Notes: generated by a model not told the origin, from the letters alone. A stretch of 64,000 nucleotides of DNA from Methylobacterium sp. W2 (GCF_020662345.1 NZ_VMOA01000001.1:186001-250000), one strand, 5' to 3'; positions 14,511 through 28,658 are shown, counted from the stretch's first letter. Made by a program: numbers and translations.

Positions 14511-16343
14511 GTGTCAGACGAGACCGTTCACGATCACGCGCCCCACACCGCCGAAGAGGCCGGGGACGCCCACCTTCCGGAGAGCGCTCCGCAGCCGGCG
14601 CCCGCCGCGCGACCGACCTGGACGGTAATGGGCGTGGTGCGGGCGATGTTCCATCTGGCCATCGAGCGGTCCTACGCCCGCGTCGGCCTCGTCGGTCTCG
14701 GCTTTGCGGTGGTGTTCCTCACCATCGCCGGTCGGCTCGTGGCGATGGCGGCCTTCCCCCAGGCCGATAACGGCGACAACCGCGTCGCCGCCGCGGCGAC
14801 CACCGCGATCCGTCCCGACATCGTCGACCGCAACGGCGAGATCCTCGCCACCGATATCCGCACGGTTTCGGTCTTCGCCGAGCCGAAGAACATCTACGAC
14901 AAGGACGAGGCGGTGGAGCTCCTCACCGCCGTCCTGCCCGAGCTCAACGCCACCGACCTGCGCGCCAAGCTCTCGACGAAGAAGGGCTTCGTCTGGGTCA
15001 AGCGCGAGATCACCCCGAAGCAGCAGCTCGAAGTGCACCGCCTCGGCATCCCCGGCGTCGGCTTCCTGCCCGATCACAAGCGCGTCTACCCCAACGGCAC
15101 AGCGGCGGCCCATATCCTGGGCGTCACCAACCTCGACAATATCGGCATCGCCGGCATCGAGAAGTACATCGACAATACCGGCCTGAAGGACCTCAACAGC
15201 CTCGGCTTCGTCGCCAAATCCACCGACCTCCGGCCGGTCCAGCTCTCTATCGACCTGCGGGCCCAATTCGCCCTGCGCGACGAGCTGGCCTGGGGCCTCG
15301 ACCACTTCAAGGCCAAGGCCGCGGCGGGCATGATCCTCGACGTGACCACCGGCGAGGTGATCGCGCTCGCCTCCCTGCCGGATTTCGACCCCAACAACCC
15401 GGCCGAGGCGAACAATCCCGACCGGATCAACCGGATGAATGTCGGCGTCTACGAGATGGGCTCGACCTTCAAGGCAATGACCCTCGCCATGGCCCTCGAT
15501 TCCGGCAAGTACAACGTCAATTCTACCTTCGACACCCGCGGTGGCGTGCTCACCTGGGGCCGGCAGAAAATCCACGAATATCACGGCACCAACCGCACCA
15601 TCACCATGCCGGAGGTGTTCACGCACTCCTCCAACATCGGCTCGGCCAAGATGGCGCTCGGCATCGGCGTGCCCGGCCACAGGGCCTTTCTGAAGAAGAT
15701 GGGCCTCACCGACCGGATGCGGACGGAGCTGCCCGAAAGCGCGGAGCCCATCGTTCCCTCGCGCTGGACCGAGATCAACACCATCACCATCGCCTTCGGT
15801 CACGGCCTTGCGGTGGCGCCGCTCCAGGCGGCGGCGGCGGTGGGCGCCATCACCAATGGCGGCAACCTCATCGTGCCGACCTTCCTCAAGACCACCGAGG
15901 CCGAGGCGCTGAAGAAGGCGACCCGCGTGCTCAAGCCCGAGACCAGCGAGGCGATGCGCTTCATCATGCGCCTCAACGCGGTGGAGGGCTCGGCCAAGAA
16001 GGCGTCGATCCCGCTCTACTACGTGGGCGGCAAGACCGGCACGGCCGAGAAGGTCATCCATGGCCGCTACGTGAAGAACCGGCTGTTCACGACCTTCATG
16101 GCCGCCGCGCCCATGAACAACCCGAAATACCTGTTCGTCACCATCATGGACGAGCCGCAGGGCCTACCGGAATCCGGCGGCTACGCCACGGCCGCCTGGA
16201 ACTCCGGCGTCGTCACCGGGCGGGTGATCGAGCGCGTCGCCCCGATCATCGGTCTGCCGCCGCAATTCGATCCGCCGGTGAAGCCGTTCCCCCTGATGGT
16301 GAAGCTCGGCGCGTATCACGCGACGATGCTCGACGGACGATGA
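14511..16343 (+). CDS. ftsI: Septal peptidoglycan transpeptidase FtsI (PBP3)
   Basis: 610 residues, start GTG 14511 four bases after the ftsL stop. N-terminal cytoplasmic tail, one membrane segment (about 57-78), a pedimer domain beginning with RPDIVDRNGEILA (101-113) and a transpeptidase domain. The class B penicillin-binding protein motifs are all present: catalytic S318 in STFK (318-321), SSN (373-375) and KTGT (508-511). It cross-links septal peptidoglycan in the periplasm. The stop overlaps the murE start (ATGA). Confidence 0.96.
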   Translation: MSDETVHDHAPHTAEEAGDAHLPESAPQPAPAARPTWTVMGVVRAMFHLAIERSYARVGLVGLGFAVVFLTIAGRLVAMAAFPQADNGDNRVAAAATTAIRPDIVDRNGEILATDIRTVSVFAEPKNIYDKDEAVELLTAVLPELNATDLRAKLSTKKGFVWVKREITPKQQLEVHRLGIPGVGFLPDHKRVYPNGTAAAHILGVTNLDNIGIAGIEKYIDNTGLKDLNSLGFVAKSTDLRPVQLSIDLRAQFALRDELAWGLDHFKAKAAAGMILDVTTGEVIALASLPDFDPNNPAEANNPDRINRMNVGVYEMGSTFKAMTLAMALDSGKYNVNSTFDTRGGVLTWGRQKIHEYHGTNRTITMPEVFTHSSNIGSAKMALGIGVPGHRAFLKKMGLTDRMRTELPESAEPIVPSRWTEINTITIAFGHGLAVAPLQAAAAVGAITNGGNLIVPTFLKTTEAEALKKATRVLKPETSEAMRFIMRLNAVEGSAKKASIPLYYVGGKTGTAEKVIHGRYVKNRLFTTFMAAAPMNNPKYLFVTIMDEPQGLPESGGYATAAWNSGVVTGRVIERVAPIIGLPPQFDPPVKPFPLMVKLGAYHATMLDGR

Positions 16344-17809
16344 GCGGCATGACCCTCGGCGGATTGTTTCCCGACGCCGACCTCGGAACGGCGTCGGGAC
16401 ACGCCGTGCAGGGCATCACCGCCGACAGCCGCCGGGTCGTTCCCGGCGGCGTCTTCGTGGCGGTGCCGGGAACGAAGGTCGACGGAAAGACCTTCGCGGC
16501 CAAGGCGTTCGCGGATGGCTCCGTGGCCATCCTGGGGGAGGGCGACCGGCCCGCCGACCTGCCGGCCGAGGCTCTCTGGATCGCCGTTTCCGATGCGCGC
16601 CGGGCCCTTGCCCTGGCCGCCGCGCGCTTCTCCGGCCGCCAGCCGGAGACCGTGATCGCCGTCACCGGAACCAGCGGCAAGAGTTCGGTGGCCGATTTCG
16701 TCCGCCAGATCCTGTCGCGCTTGGGGCTCGCCTCCGCGAGCCTCGGCACGGTCGGCATCGTCACCGATCGCGGCGCGCAATACGGCTCGCTGACCACGCC
16801 CGATCCGGTCTCGTTGCACGAGACCCTGGCGCGGCTGGCCGATGACGGCATCACCCATCTCGCCATGGAGGCCTCGTCCCACGGGATCGAGCAGCGCCGC
16901 CTCGACGGCGTGACGCTCGCCGTCGCCGGCTTCACCAATCTCGGCCGCGACCACCTCGATTACCACGCCACCATTGAGGAGTATCTCCAGGCCAAGCTGC
17001 GGCTCTTCACGACGCTCCTGCCGAATGGCCGGCCCGCGATCGTCAATGCCGATGGCCCCTTTGCCGAGCGGGTCATCGAGGCCGCGCGCGACGCCGGGCA
17101 CGATGTCCTGACGACCGGCATGAAGGGCGACGCCATCCGCCTCGTCGATGCCCGGACCGAAGGCTTCGCCCAGGTTCTGACGATCCGGCTCGGGAACGAG
17201 CCGGAAACGCACCGGGTCGACCTGCCCCTCGTCGGCGCCTTCCAGGTGGAGAATGCGCTCCTCGCCGCCGGCCTCGTCGGCGCCGCTATCGGCCGCGACC
17301 GCATGGGTGACATCCTCGCCACCCTCGAACACCTCATCGGTGTGCCCGGCCGCATGGAGCGGATCGGCGAGGTCAACGGCGCCCTCTGCCTCGTGGATTA
17401 CGCCCATAAACCGGAGGCGCTGGAGAGCGTGCTCAACGCGTTGCGCCCCTTCGCCTCCGGTCGCCTTGTGTGCGTCTTCGGCTGCGGCGGCGACCGCGAC
17501 ACCGGCAAGCGGCCGCTCATGGGCGAGATCGCCGCGCGGAAAGCCGACCTCGTCATCGTCACCGACGACAATCCGCGCAGCGAGGATCCGGCCTCGATCC
17601 GCGCCGCCATCCTTGCCGCCTCTCCCGGCGCCATCGAGATCGGCGACCGGGCCGAGGCGATCCGGACCGCTATGCGCGGGCTCCGGTCCGGCGACGTTCT
17701 GGTCGTGGCTGGCAAGGGTCATGAAACCGGCCAGATCGTGGGATCACAGGTGCTTCCGTTCTCGGATCACGAGGTGATCCGGGCCGCGATCGCGGAGGTG
17801 GGGGCGTGA
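16340..17809 (+). CDS. murE: UDP-MurNAc-L-Ala-D-Glu:meso-diaminopimelate ligase MurE
   Basis: 489 residues, start coupled to the ftsI stop. It adds meso-diaminopimelate to the peptidoglycan precursor in the cytoplasm. ATP loop TGTSGKSS (109-116), the candidate carbamylated lysine K219 (YLQAKLRLF), and DNPR (410-413), the motif that selects meso-diaminopimelate rather than lysine. Complete, three-domain Mur ligase length. Unlike the upstream junctions, a 259-bp spacer with a palindromic repeat separates it from murF. Confidence 0.97.
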   Translation: MSGMTLGGLFPDADLGTASGHAVQGITADSRRVVPGGVFVAVPGTKVDGKTFAAKAFADGSVAILGEGDRPADLPAEALWIAVSDARRALALAAARFSGRQPETVIAVTGTSGKSSVADFVRQILSRLGLASASLGTVGIVTDRGAQYGSLTTPDPVSLHETLARLADDGITHLAMEASSHGIEQRRLDGVTLAVAGFTNLGRDHLDYHATIEEYLQAKLRLFTTLLPNGRPAIVNADGPFAERVIEAARDAGHDVLTTGMKGDAIRLVDARTEGFAQVLTIRLGNEPETHRVDLPLVGAFQVENALLAAGLVGAAIGRDRMGDILATLEHLIGVPGRMERIGEVNGALCLVDYAHKPEALESVLNALRPFASGRLVCVFGCGGDRDTGKRPLMGEIAARKADLVIVTDDNPRSEDPASIRAAILAASPGAIEIGDRAEAIRTAMRGLRSGDVLVVAGKGHETGQIVGSQVLPFSDHEVIRAAIAEVGA

Positions 17810-17850
17810 GACGGTCGTCGGTCGATCCGCTGCGAGGGGTGTGCGTCCGT

Positions 17851-18033
17851 CTCTCCCCGCGGGCGGGGAGAGGGCTTCCTGCACCTTGCCGTGCAGGAAG
17901 CGAGCGGAGCGAAGGTGAGGGGGGATCTCCGAAAGAGACTCGTCCGTCATCGCCCCCTCACCATCGGCTGCCGCCTCGCCGTGCTCCCCGACAGGGGGGA
18001 GACACGGCCCTCTCCCCGCAGGCGGGGAGAGGG
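17851..18033. repeat. Composite palindromic repeat between murE and murF
   Basis: Two near-identical palindromes, CTCTCCCCGCGGGCGGGGAG at 17851 and CTCTCCCCGCAGGCGGGGAG at 18010, bracket the element. Inside are a perfect 9-bp hairpin TTCCTGCAC/GTGCAGGAA (17876-17899) and a GGTGAGGGGG/CCCCCTCACC pair (17914 and 17953). The whole is symmetrical and looks like a dispersed intergenic palindrome. It interrupts an otherwise tightly coupled operon of essential genes. Confidence 0.7.
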
Positions 18034-18068
18034 GATGCGTCTGACCGTTCATTACGAGTGACCCGCCG

Positions 18069-19532
18069 ATGACGACGCCCCTCTGGTCCCCCGAGACCCT
18101 GGAAGCCGCCACCGGCGGCACCTTGCTCGGCAATCCGAAGCCAATCACCGGCGCCTCCATCGACACGCGGACGCTGCAGCCGGGCGACCTGTTCTTCGCC
18201 ATTCGCGGCGAAGCACGGGACGGTCACGACTTCGTTCGCGATGCCCTGGCGCGCGGTGCCGGAGCGGCCGTGGTCGCCGCCGACCGGGCCGAAGAATTCG
18301 CCGGGGCGGGCGGCGTCGTTGCCGTGCCGGGAGCGGGCGAGGATCCGATCCTCGACGCCATGCGTGCCCTCGGCGCGGCCTCCCGCCAGCGCAGCCAAGC
18401 CGGCATCGTCGCCGTCACCGGCTCCGTCGGCAAGACCGGCACGAAAGAGGCTCTGCTCCACGTCCTCTCCGCGCAGGGGCGGACCCATGCCTCCATCGCC
18501 TCCTATAACAACCATTGGGGCGTGCCGCTGACCCTGGCGCGGATGCCCGCCGACAGCGATTACGGCGTGTTCGAGATCGGCATGAACCATCCCGGCGAGA
18601 TCGTGCCACTGACGGCCATGGTCCGGCCGGACATCGCGCTGATCACCACCGTCGAGCCGGTGCATATCGAGCATTTCGCCTCGCTCTCGGCCATCGCCGA
18701 CGCCAAGGGCGAGATCTTTTCCGGGCTGAGCGTCGGCGGGACCGCGATCATCAACCGCGACAACCCGAACTTTTCGCGATTGCTGGCCCATGCCCATGCC
18801 TCGCAGGCGGGGCGGGTCGTCACGTTCGGCGAGCACGAGGAGGCGGATGTCCGCGCCCTCCGCATCGTCATGCGGCCCGATCTCTCCGTGGTGGACGCAT
18901 CGGTGATGGGGATCCCCGTTACCTACCAGCTCGGAACGCCCGGCCGGCACACGGCGATGAACTCCCTCGGCGTCATGGCGGTGGTCCATGCCCTGGGCGC
19001 CGACCTGGCGCGGGCCGCCCTGTCTCTCGCCGCGTTGAAGCCGCCCGTCGGGCGCGGCGAGCGCACGGCGCTCAAGCTCCGGGACGGCGAGGCCTTCCTG
19101 GTGGACGAGAGTTACAACGCCAACCCGGCCTCGGTGCGCGCGGCCCTGGCCACCCTGTCCGGCATCGAGACCGGATCGCGCGGGCGCCGCATCGCGGTTC
19201 TCGGCGACATGCTGGAACTCGGTGCCGGGGCGGAAGAGCATCACCGCGCCCTCGCCTCGGCCGTGGAAGAGGCCGGGATCGATCTCGTCTTCACCGCCGG
19301 CCCGATGATGCGCCACCTGTTCGAGGCGCTGCCGGTGAGCCGGCGCGGCGTCTCGGCCGGAACGTCGTCGGACCTCGTCGATCCGCTGCTGGGTACCTTG
19401 CGCGCCGGAGACGCCGTGATGGTCAAGGGATCGAACAGCATCCGCATGGGCCGCATTGTCGAAGCCCTCAAAGCCCGCTACGCGGGCGCCGTGGACCGCG
19501 CCGAGTCGGCGCAGGCCGCGATCCGCCAATAG
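18069..19532 (+). CDS. murF: UDP-MurNAc-tripeptide:D-alanyl-D-alanine ligase MurF
   Basis: 487 residues. It adds D-Ala-D-Ala to give the UDP-MurNAc-pentapeptide. ATP loop TGSVGKTGTKE (117-127), NNHWGVPLTLARMP about residue 140 and DESYNANPASVRAAL about residue 345 are typical of MurF. The N-terminal IDTRTLQPGDLFFAIRG is the UDP-binding start of the family. ATG 18069 is immediately after the palindromic repeat, so the repeat lies in its leader. mraY follows after 129 bp. Confidence 0.96.
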   Translation: MTTPLWSPETLEAATGGTLLGNPKPITGASIDTRTLQPGDLFFAIRGEARDGHDFVRDALARGAGAAVVAADRAEEFAGAGGVVAVPGAGEDPILDAMRALGAASRQRSQAGIVAVTGSVGKTGTKEALLHVLSAQGRTHASIASYNNHWGVPLTLARMPADSDYGVFEIGMNHPGEIVPLTAMVRPDIALITTVEPVHIEHFASLSAIADAKGEIFSGLSVGGTAIINRDNPNFSRLLAHAHASQAGRVVTFGEHEEADVRALRIVMRPDLSVVDASVMGIPVTYQLGTPGRHTAMNSLGVMAVVHALGADLARAALSLAALKPPVGRGERTALKLRDGEAFLVDESYNANPASVRAALATLSGIETGSRGRRIAVLGDMLELGAGAEEHHRALASAVEEAGIDLVFTAGPMMRHLFEALPVSRRGVSAGTSSDLVDPLLGTLRAGDAVMVKGSNSIRMGRIVEALKARYAGAVDRAESAQAAIRQ

Positions 19533-19661
19533 ACCTCCGTGTCAGGCCTGGCCTCGTGCCGGGAGCGCCCGCGAGCCGGGCGACACGGCGGGGACGGAAA
19601 GGCGCGCGGCCTCCTCCAACCCCGATGATCCATTCCCAGACAAACCGCGACCGGGTGTCGG

Positions 19662-20744
19662 ATGCTGTATCTCCTGTCGGACCTGAGCGGCACGCTCTCG
19701 CCCCTCAACGTCTTCCGCTACATCACCTTCCGCACCGGCGGCGCGCTGTTCACGGCGGGCCTGTTCGTGTTCTGGTTCGGGCCGCTCATCATCTCGCTGC
19801 TGCGTCTGCGCCAGGGCAAGGGCCAGCCGATCCGCGAGGACGGGCCTCAGACCCATCTGACCAAGCGCGGCACGCCGACCATGGGCGGGCTGATGATCCT
19901 GGCCGGTGCCATCGTGGCGATCCTGCTCTGGGCCAATCCGCGCAATCATTTCGTCTGGGTGACGCTGGCGGTGACCCTCGGCTTTGGCGCCATCGGCTTC
20001 TACGACGACTATCTCAAGGTGACGAAGCAGTCGCATAAGGGGTTCTCGGGCAAGTTCCGGCTGCTGCTCGAAGCCTCCATTGCCATCTCGGCCTGCACCC
20101 TGATCTCGTATTATTCGGCGCCCGCGCTGCAGAACCAGCTCGCCTTCCCGGTCTTCAAGGACGCGCTCCTGAACCTCGGCTGGTTCTACGTTCTGTTCGC
20201 CGGCTTCGTCATCGTCGGTGCCGGCAATGCGGTGAACATCACCGACGGTCTCGACGGGCTCGCCATCGTGCCGGTGATGATCGCCTGCGGCACGTTCGGC
20301 GTCATCGCCTACCTCGTCGGCAACGTCTTCACCGCCGGCTACCTCCAGGTGAACTACGTCCGCGACACCGGCGAGCTCGCCGTCGTCTGCGGTGCGGTGA
20401 TCGGCGCCGGGCTCGGCTTCCTGTGGTTCAACGCGCCCCCGGCCCAGATCTTCATGGGCGATACCGGGTCGCTCGCCCTCGGCGGCCTCCTCGGCACCGT
20501 GGCCGTCGCCACCAAGCACGAGATCGTTCTCGCCATCGTCGGCGGCCTGTTCGTCCTGGAGATCATGTCGGTGATCATCCAGGTCGCCTCGTTCAAGCTC
20601 ACCGGCAAGCGCGTCTTCCGCATGGCGCCGATCCACCACCATTTCGAACAGAAGGGCTGGAAGGAGCCGCAGGTCGTGATCCGGTTCTGGATCATCGCCG
20701 TGATCCTGGCGCTCGCCGGCCTCGCGACGCTGAAGCTGCGCTGA
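19662..20744 (+). CDS. mraY: Phospho-MurNAc-pentapeptide transferase MraY
   Basis: 360 residues, ten predicted membrane segments. It moves phospho-MurNAc-pentapeptide onto undecaprenyl phosphate, forming lipid I at the inner membrane. Family motifs: [10 protein letters not shown] (68-77), the catalytic aspartates D115/D116 in [20 protein letters not shown] about residue 190, and MAPIHHHFE near 325. Full length; start as in other MraY proteins. Confidence 0.97.
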   Translation: MLYLLSDLSGTLSPLNVFRYITFRTGGALFTAGLFVFWFGPLIISLLRLRQGKGQPIREDGPQTHLTKRGTPTMGGLMILAGAIVAILLWANPRNHFVWVTLAVTLGFGAIGFYDDYLKVTKQSHKGFSGKFRLLLEASIAISACTLISYYSAPALQNQLAFPVFKDALLNLGWFYVLFAGFVIVGAGNAVNITDGLDGLAIVPVMIACGTFGVIAYLVGNVFTAGYLQVNYVRDTGELAVVCGAVIGAGLGFLWFNAPPAQIFMGDTGSLALGGLLGTVAVATKHEIVLAIVGGLFVLEIMSVIIQVASFKLTGKRVFRMAPIHHHFEQKGWKEPQVVIRFWIIAVILALAGLATLKLR

Positions 20745-20853
20745 GCATGGTATGATGATCCTCCGCGATGGCCTGTTGTCCCACCGATCCACCTCAGGAG
20801 AATGAGGTAGAGGGCGGGAGACGGACCGGGCAGATGTCGAGTTCGAGACCCGC

Positions 20854-22212
20854 ATGACCCCCGCCACCACCTTCGCCGGCCGCACGGTCGCTCTGTTCGG
20901 CCTCGGCGGCTCCGGCCTTGCCACGGCGCTCTCGCTCCAGGCCGGGGGCGCCCGCGTCGTCGCCTGGGACGACAGCCCCGTGGGCCAGGCCCGGGCACGC
21001 GAACAGGGCATCACCGTCGCGGATCTGCGCAGCGCCGACTGGTCGGGTTTTGCCGCCCTGATCCTCGCCCCCGGCGTGCCGTTGACCCATCCCGTGCCGC
21101 ATTGGAGCGTCGATCTCGCCAGGGCGGCCGGGATCGAGATCATCGGCGATGTGGAGCTGTTCTGCCGGGAGCGGGCCAAGATCGCCCCCGATGCGCCCTT
21201 CGTCGCCATCACCGGCACCAACGGCAAGTCCACCACCACGGCGCTGATCGCGCATATCCTGAGCGACGCCGGCCTCGACGTTCAGATGGGCGGGAATATC
21301 GGCACGGCGATCCTGTCGCTGGAGCCGCCGGCCCCGGGGCGCTACCACGTCATCGAACTGTCCTCGTTCCAGATCGACCTGACGCCGTCGCTTAACCCCA
21401 GCGTTGGCGTGCTCCTCAACATCACGCCCGACCATCTCGACCGGCACGGGACGATGGAGAACTACGCGGCAATCAAGGAGCGGCTGATCCAGGGCTCCGC
21501 CTTTGTGGTGATCGGCGTCGACGACGAGCCGAGCCGCGCCATCGCCGACCGGCATCGGGGCCCCCTCGTACGGATCGGTGTCGCGCTGCAGGATGTGGAT
21601 GGGCTGACCGTCCGCGACGGGATCGTGGCCGGGCGCTCCGGGGAGGCCATCGCCGATCTATCCGGCATCGGGTCGCTCCGTGGAGCGCATAACTGGCAGA
21701 ACGCTGCCGTCGCCATTGCCGTGGCCCAAGCCCTCGATGTGGCCGATGGGCGGATCGCATCGGCGCTCACGAGCTTCCCCGGCCTGCCGCACCGGATGGA
21801 GGAGGTCGGCCGGCGCGGGCGTGTCCTGTTCGTCAACGATTCCAAGGCGACCAACGCGGATTCCACCGAGAAGGCCCTCACCGCCTTCCGCGACATCCAC
21901 TGGATCCTCGGCGGCAAGCCGAAGAAGGGCGGCATCGACCTGCTGGCGCCGCTGTTCGACCGCGTCGCCCACGCCTACCTCATCGGCGCGGCGAGCGACG
22001 CCTTCGCCGCGACGCTGGAGGGGACGGTGCCCTACACCCGCTGCGGCACCCTGGATGTGGCGACGAAGCAGGCGGCGGAAGCGGCTGCCCGGTCAGAGGC
22101 GCCAGAACCGGTGGTCCTCCTCTCGCCGGCTTGTGCCTCCTACGACCAGTTCAAGAGTTTCGAGGATCGGGGCGACCAGTTCCGCGCGCTCGTGCGGGGG
22201 CTGATCGGATAA
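20854..22212 (+). CDS. murD: UDP-MurNAc-L-alanine:D-glutamate ligase MurD
   Basis: 452 residues. Ligates D-Glu to UDP-MurNAc-L-Ala. N-terminal nucleotide-binding GLGGSGLA (16-23), ATP loop TGTNGKSTT (120-128), [13 protein letters not shown] about residue 188, and [11 protein letters not shown] with GGKPKKGG in the last third. Complete. The mraY-murD gap is 109 bp. In most related genomes ftsW and murG come next; here the cluster stops and polysaccharide-type genes follow. Confidence 0.96.
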   Translation: MTPATTFAGRTVALFGLGGSGLATALSLQAGGARVVAWDDSPVGQARAREQGITVADLRSADWSGFAALILAPGVPLTHPVPHWSVDLARAAGIEIIGDVELFCRERAKIAPDAPFVAITGTNGKSTTTALIAHILSDAGLDVQMGGNIGTAILSLEPPAPGRYHVIELSSFQIDLTPSLNPSVGVLLNITPDHLDRHGTMENYAAIKERLIQGSAFVVIGVDDEPSRAIADRHRGPLVRIGVALQDVDGLTVRDGIVAGRSGEAIADLSGIGSLRGAHNWQNAAVAIAVAQALDVADGRIASALTSFPGLPHRMEEVGRRGRVLFVNDSKATNADSTEKALTAFRDIHWILGGKPKKGGIDLLAPLFDRVAHAYLIGAASDAFAATLEGTVPYTRCGTLDVATKQAAEAAARSEAPEPVVLLSPACASYDQFKSFEDRGDQFRALVRGLIG

Positions 22213-22319
22213 TCCGACCCCGGACCCCATTTTCCGGCATCTGTTTTATCGGGATTTAACCGCCTCGGACCGACCATCCGCCGCGATCGGCATCATGCCG
22301 CTGGCGAGGCCGTGCCCCC

Positions 22320-23423
22320 GTGAAACAGATCGCTTCCGTGCAGATCCTGCGAGGACTGGCGGCCCTCATGGTCGTTTTCGGCCATGCCCAGCATCACACT
22401 CTCGTACAGTCGATAAAGCTCGGCGGTTCGTTCGAGCGCGTCCATTTTCTGCCTTGGGGCGCCGGTGTCGACATCTTCTTCGTCATCTCCGGCTTCATCA
22501 TGGTCTACGCGTCCGAAGACTTTTTTGGCCGCGAGGGTGCGTCGCGCGAGTTCCTTGCCCGGCGCGTGGCGCGGATTGTCCCACTCTATTGGATGTTCAC
22601 GGCGCTCTACATTCTGTTCCTCATGGTCGGGCTCGCGGGCGCGACGAAGGAATTTTCAGGCTGGCCGAACATCGTCGCATCCTTTGCTTTCTGGCCCGCC
22701 TATGCTGCGGGGCACGCGGCTCCCATGCCCGTCCTCGAACTGGGATGGACGCTGAATTACGAGATGTTCTTCTATGTCGTCTTCGCGGTCTTCCTTGGCC
22801 TGCGACGCAATCAGACGGTGGTCGCCGTCGCGGCCCTGCTCGGCAGTCTCGTCTTTGCGGGTTTCATCCTGCAGCCGAGCGCTGCCGCCCCGTTCTTCTG
22901 GACCCGCCCCATCGTTCTCGAATTCGTCCTCGGAATGGGGATCGCTCTGCTTCTCCGCCACGGCGTTGTTCTATCCGGACTGATGCGGGCAGCCATTCTC
23001 GTCGGCGGAGTCACAATCCTGGTTGCCGACCCGATCAACTCTTCGCATCAGGCCATCGATTGGACGACGCCCAACGACGCCTGGCGAGTCATTGGCTGGG
23101 GACTTCCCGCCGCATTGATCGTCTGCGCCGCCGCCCTCGGCCGTCAGGGGCAGCCTTCGCGTCTCACGAAGCTCGGGGTCCATCTCGGCGATGCATCGTA
23201 TGTGCTCTATCTCAGCCACCCGTTCGTGATCGTCGGGATCCGCAAGGCCATGCAATGGACCGGCTTCGAGGAAACGACGCAGGCTTGGCCGATGCTCGCC
23301 GTGACTGTCGTATCGTGCTGTGTCTTTGCCGTGTTCGCGCACCGGTTTGTGGAACGGCCGATGACCCGCTTCATCCAGGAAATCCTGGTCCGCCCCCGGC
23401 CTCCCAGGACAGCGACCGCCTGA
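22320..23423 (+). CDS. Membrane acyltransferase, acyltransferase-3 family (ExoZ/OafA-like)
   Basis: 367 residues, start GTG 22320 with GAGG 10 bases upstream. About ten membrane segments. The family signature is at the N-terminus: QILRGLAALMVVFGHAQHH with the conserved His, then GVDIFFVISGFIM and RRVARIVPLYW. Such proteins acetylate or succinylate exopolysaccharides or lipopolysaccharide sugars at the inner membrane. The C-terminus ends in FVERPMTRF, typical of the family. Substrate unknown; the next gene (O-antigen-ligase-like) supports a surface-polysaccharide role. Confidence 0.88.
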   Translation: MKQIASVQILRGLAALMVVFGHAQHHTLVQSIKLGGSFERVHFLPWGAGVDIFFVISGFIMVYASEDFFGREGASREFLARRVARIVPLYWMFTALYILFLMVGLAGATKEFSGWPNIVASFAFWPAYAAGHAAPMPVLELGWTLNYEMFFYVVFAVFLGLRRNQTVVAVAALLGSLVFAGFILQPSAAAPFFWTRPIVLEFVLGMGIALLLRHGVVLSGLMRAAILVGGVTILVADPINSSHQAIDWTTPNDAWRVIGWGLPAALIVCAAALGRQGQPSRLTKLGVHLGDASYVLYLSHPFVIVGIRKAMQWTGFEETTQAWPMLAVTVVSCCVFAVFAHRFVERPMTRFIQEILVRPRPPRTATA

Positions 23424-23498
23424 CGCTTGGGCGATGGCTCTTGGCATGCGAGGGACGCAGGACCGTTCGCTTAAGTCTTCGCTGACGGGGAGTGCCTC

Positions 23499-24815
23499 AT
23501 GCTGAGGCCGGGCGCGTATCCTCAGGCGGGTTGGACGGGCGGAATGGCGGCAGGCGGGGGATGGAGCGCGAATGCGGCGGGCGTCACCATGACGTCGGCT
23601 GATCCTCGCCGTGTCTCTTCGGGTCCGCTCCACGCCCTCGGCTACGCGCTATTGGCGCTGGTCATCTTCTTCACGTGCTTCACCTTCATGAAGCCGTCGC
23701 CCTATGATTTTCTGGCATTGCCGACGATCGCGCTGTGGTTCCTGCTGGGGATCAGGCTCTACCGTGCGACGATCGTCATCGTCGCATTGCTGCTGATCTA
23801 TCTGATGGCGATCGTCATCGCGCTGATCCCCTATCTCGACGAGACCAACTCGGTCGAGTGGACCTATCAGGCCGTCTATCTCGGGTTGACCGGGATCTTC
23901 TTCGTGATGTTCTTCTCGGACGAGACATCCGGCAGGATCGGTTTCGTTCTCAAGGCCTACCTCGCGGGAGCCCTTTTCGCGGCGGTCTGCGGCATCTTCA
24001 GCTATTTCGACGTGCTCGGCGAAGACGTGCTGTTCAAGATGGACGGACGCGCCTCGGGCGTGTTCCAGGACCCCAACCTGCTCGGATCCTTCCTGATCCT
24101 GTCGGTGCTGTATCTCATCCGCAGGATGCTGGTGGGGGAGACGCGGCGGGTGTTCCTGTCCGCGGCGGCCCTGCTCGTCCTGCTGGCCTGCGTCTTCCTC
24201 TCGTTCTCGCGCGGATCCTGGGGCGCATGCCTCCTCGGTATCTGCCTGACGATCGGTCTCACCTGGGCGACCTCTCCATCGCGGGCCGTTCGGCGGCGCA
24301 TCGCCCGATTGTCGGCGCTGACCGTGCTCGTCGGAGCGCTCCTGATCGGCGGCCTCCTGTCGATGGAGGGTGTTTCCGAGCGGTTCACCGATCGGGCGCA
24401 GGTCACGAAGGATTATGACGAGGGCGAGACCGGTCGGTTCGGCAATCAGCTCCGCGGCATCCCGATGCTCATCGATCGCCCCCTCGGTTTCGGGCCTTTA
24501 AGATGGCGTGTGGTCTTCGATCTGGAGCCGCACAATTCCTATATCGGCGGGTTCGCGAATGGGGGATGGCTCGGAGGTTTCGCTTTCGTCTCCATCGTCC
24601 TGACCTCCATCTTCGTCGGGTTTCGCCTGTGCCTCAAACCATCCCCGTATCAGGGGCTCGCCCAGATCGTGTTTCCGGCCCTCCTGATGTTCTTCCTCCA
24701 GGCATTTCAGATCGATATCGAGAAGTGGCGTCATGTTTATATGATGCTGGGAATGCTATGGGGGCTCGAAGCCGCGCGTGTTCGCTGGTTGTCTCAACAG
24801 CGATCGACCACCTGA
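23499..24815 (+). CDS. O-antigen ligase / polymerase-like membrane protein
   Basis: 438 residues with about ten to twelve membrane segments. Start ATG 23499, preceded by GGGAG seven bases away; ATG 23589 is an alternative. A large periplasmic loop contains the Wzy_C/WaaL-type features: DPNLLGSFL, LSFSRGSWG and the later LEPHNSYIGGFANGGWLGG with the conserved His. This family polymerises or ligates lipid-linked glycans in the periplasm. It follows the acyltransferase by 75 bp on the same strand, so the two probably form a small glycan-modification operon. Confidence 0.82.
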   Translation: MLRPGAYPQAGWTGGMAAGGGWSANAAGVTMTSADPRRVSSGPLHALGYALLALVIFFTCFTFMKPSPYDFLALPTIALWFLLGIRLYRATIVIVALLLIYLMAIVIALIPYLDETNSVEWTYQAVYLGLTGIFFVMFFSDETSGRIGFVLKAYLAGALFAAVCGIFSYFDVLGEDVLFKMDGRASGVFQDPNLLGSFLILSVLYLIRRMLVGETRRVFLSAAALLVLLACVFLSFSRGSWGACLLGICLTIGLTWATSPSRAVRRRIARLSALTVLVGALLIGGLLSMEGVSERFTDRAQVTKDYDEGETGRFGNQLRGIPMLIDRPLGFGPLRWRVVFDLEPHNSYIGGFANGGWLGGFAFVSIVLTSIFVGFRLCLKPSPYQGLAQIVFPALLMFFLQAFQIDIEKWRHVYMMLGMLWGLEAARVRWLSQQRSTT

Positions 24816-24974
24816 AGTCACACGTTGGATCTATCGCCGTGGCAGCGAAGTCTCGCCGGCGAAGGAATGATACTGTGCGCCATCGAGAATGAGGCGGTGG
24901 CGGGCAAAATTCTCATTCGAGACATAGAACGTTATCCTTGCGACCGGCACAGGTGATGCTCCGCAAGGCTGCCA

Positions 24975-28658
<3,684 letters not shown>

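Noticed and set aside
17806..18072. 88-codon frame between murE and murF
   Set aside because: It consists of the palindromic repeat translated; not a protein.
22295..23485. 396-codon plus-strand frame overlapping the acyltransferase
   Set aside because: The frame at 22320 encodes clear membrane segments and the acyltransferase-3 signature; the other frame is Arg/Pro-rich without features.
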